Below are positions 63,189 to 64,000 of a DNA stretch of 64,000 nucleotides, one piece after another. The first letter of the stretch is position 1. The number at the start of each line of letters is the position of its first letter. The DNA is taken from positions 60,838 to 124,837 of the forward strand of contig DASXUK010000016.1 of assembly GCA_036504875.1 (NCBI GenBank), read 5' to 3'. A program made the translations under genes and the position numbers. The notes beneath the pieces are model-generated. The model saw nothing but the letters and a program-made list of their open reading frames with translations. It was not told the origin of the DNA and ran no database searches. This DNA comes from JACPFJ01 sp036504875. Lineage in GTDB: Bacteria; Desulfobacterota; Desulfuromonadia; Geobacterales; Pseudopelobacteraceae.

Positions 63189-63878
63189 GTTTATACCGAT
63201 TCTTATCTGTACCTCTCCCGTCACAACATTTATTATTTTCGTGCTATAGTCCCGCATGGTATCAGGGAAGGATTGCACAGGCGTGAATATCGTCGCTCAA
63301 TGCAGACTCGAAGTATTCATGTTGCTCGAAATATGGCTAGGGTGCTACGAGTTAGTTTTGAATCCAATCTTGAAGGGTTAAGGTCTTGCATGACTAACTG
63401 GGATGAACTGCGGAAAATACTCGACAATAAACTTGAACAATTGATTTTACAGGAAAGGGAGTGTCTGAAGAAAATTGGTACTTATCCTCTTGCTGCGAAT
63501 GACATCTGGAAAGAAGAAACTACCCCTAATTATCTACAAGCTATTCAAACCATATCTAAATTGCGAAGCAACCATATATTAGGTATATCTTCCGGTGTCA
63601 TACCTGATTTCGCTCGGAACCTTGCTGAAGACATCCTCCAATCCAATAATATCAATTTAGACAAGTCATCTGAACTGTTCATGCAATTCTGCGAAGCTAC
63701 AGTACAAATATATTTAGAATACACTCAGCACCGCATCATTCTAAACGATGAAGCCCGTTCGTTTCAGTTAGATCAACCGGCAATTGTTCCTTCTTTCACT
63801 ACTTCGCATAAGCAAGTGCATAGCATGCTGATTTCAGAAGTTGCTGAAACATACTGCAAAGATGTCAATCGGCGTTGA
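63189..63878 (+). pseudogene. Tyrosine-recombinase integrase, 3' end removed by an IS
   Basis: A frame starting at the ATG at 63189 (AGGGGC upstream), 103 bases after tmRNA. The N-terminus LYLSRHNIYYFRAIVPHGIREGLHRREYRRSMQTRSIHVARNMARVL is the small arm-binding/DUF-type domain found at the start of phage-like integrases. The catalytic Arg-His-Arg-Tyr half is missing: the last codons fall inside an IS21-type end that starts at 63863. It most likely served an element inserted at the 3' end of tmRNA. AT-rich composition supports transfer. Confidence 0.8.
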
Positions 63879-63915
63879 AAATTGACCCACCATCGGCGTC
63901 CAAAATTGACCCACC
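63869..63915. repeat. Terminal direct repeats of the IS21-type element
   Basis: TCGGCGT-TG-AAAATTGACCCACC (63869-63891) and TCGGCGT-CC-AAAATTGACCCACC (63893-63915) match at 21 of 23 bases with a 24-bp period. Such repeated transposase-binding sites at the ends are typical of IS21-family elements. Confidence 0.8.
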
Positions 63916-63929
63916 CCAGGTAGTAGTTT

Positions 63930-64000
63930 TCAATTATTAATTCTCGTTTTTATTCTCCAGCTGTCATTCCCGGTTTCGATTATCTCGCAGTGATGGGTGA
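63930..64000 (-). CDS. istB: IstB-like ATPase of the IS21 element, C-terminal end only
   Basis: On the minus strand the last 22 codons before the TGA at 63932-63930 read THHCEIIETGNDSWRIKTRINN. The block HHCEIIETGNDSWR matches the conserved C-terminus of IstB helper ATPases (HH-x-x-x-ETGNDS). IstB assists the IstA transposase. The gene start lies beyond the window. Confidence 0.7.
   Translation of the reverse strand, partial: THHCEIIETGNDSWRIKTRINN

Larger units (their letters stand above)
63863..64000 (-). mobile_element. End of an IS21-family insertion sequence
   Basis: The element begins at TGT (63863), right after integrase codons. It carries two direct 23-bp repeats at its end and the 3' end of an istB-like gene reading outward on the minus strand, ending 68 bases inside. 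The rest, with istA, lies right of the window. Confidence 0.75.

Overview
The window looks like chromosome from an anaerobic deltaproteobacterium of the Desulfuromonadales (Geobacter/Pelobacter type). This is inferred from a secondary-lipid (Pfa-like) synthase locus, many multidomain sensor kinases and HD-GYP/GGDEF proteins, cobalamin-dependent radical SAM enzymes, a selenocysteine tRNA and ferredoxin-type proteins. No species is claimed.

Layout. (1) 1-10274, minus strand: a polyunsaturated-fatty-acid-synthase-like operon read leftwards, PfaD-like enoyl reductase, then a 2173-residue PfaA-like megasynthase (KS-AT-3xACP-KR-DH), then a PfaC-like KS-CLF protein that runs off the left edge. (2) 10661-12603: a divergent ferredoxin-type iron-sulfur protein and a truncated lipoprotein gene. 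(3) 12921-36998, plus strand: about 24 kb of tightly overlapping genes forming an aryl-polyene/flexirubin-like cluster. An aromatic amino acid ammonia-lyase and an acyl-activating ligase would supply an aryl starter. Four ketosynthases with an active-site Cys, two CLF-like partners without it, two ACPs, a ketoreductase, two dehydratases and a thioesterase would build the polyene. PlsC- and LpxL-type acyltransferases would attach it to lipid. A LolA-like protein, an MMPL transporter and a DUF3261-like lipoprotein would move it to the outer membrane. Three B12-type radical SAM proteins and a CrtI-like oxidoreductase are unusual tailoring candidates. (4) 37101-43387: an ankyrin protein, then minus-strand genes for a NodU-type carbamoyltransferase, a GT2-DUF2062 fusion, a polysaccharide deacetylase-methyltransferase fusion and an alpha/beta hydrolase, which plausibly decorate the head group or a surface glycan. 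(5) 43774-51601: an MFS transporter, a diguanylate cyclase, and a MarR-TolC-HlyD-EmrB efflux operon with a recognisable promoter/operator, next to rimI. (6) 51641-53685: pyrK-pyrD and tRNA-Sec with its terminator. (7) 53690-62618: a decayed PAS fragment, a small ORF, a five-PAS histidine kinase with three response regulators (two with HD-GYP output), and two small genes. A 19-bp copy of the tRNA-Sec anticodon region at 62152 bounds this stretch. (8) 62734-64000: tmRNA, an integrase gene cut by an IS21-family element, and the end of that element with the C-terminus of istB.

The most interesting feature is the pairing of a Pfa-type synthase with an aryl-polyene pathway that carries duplicated KS/CLF/ACP sets and three B12 radical SAM proteins. 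Together they suggest a modified, membrane-anchored aryl-polyene lipid that may differ from known flexirubins and aryl polyenes.
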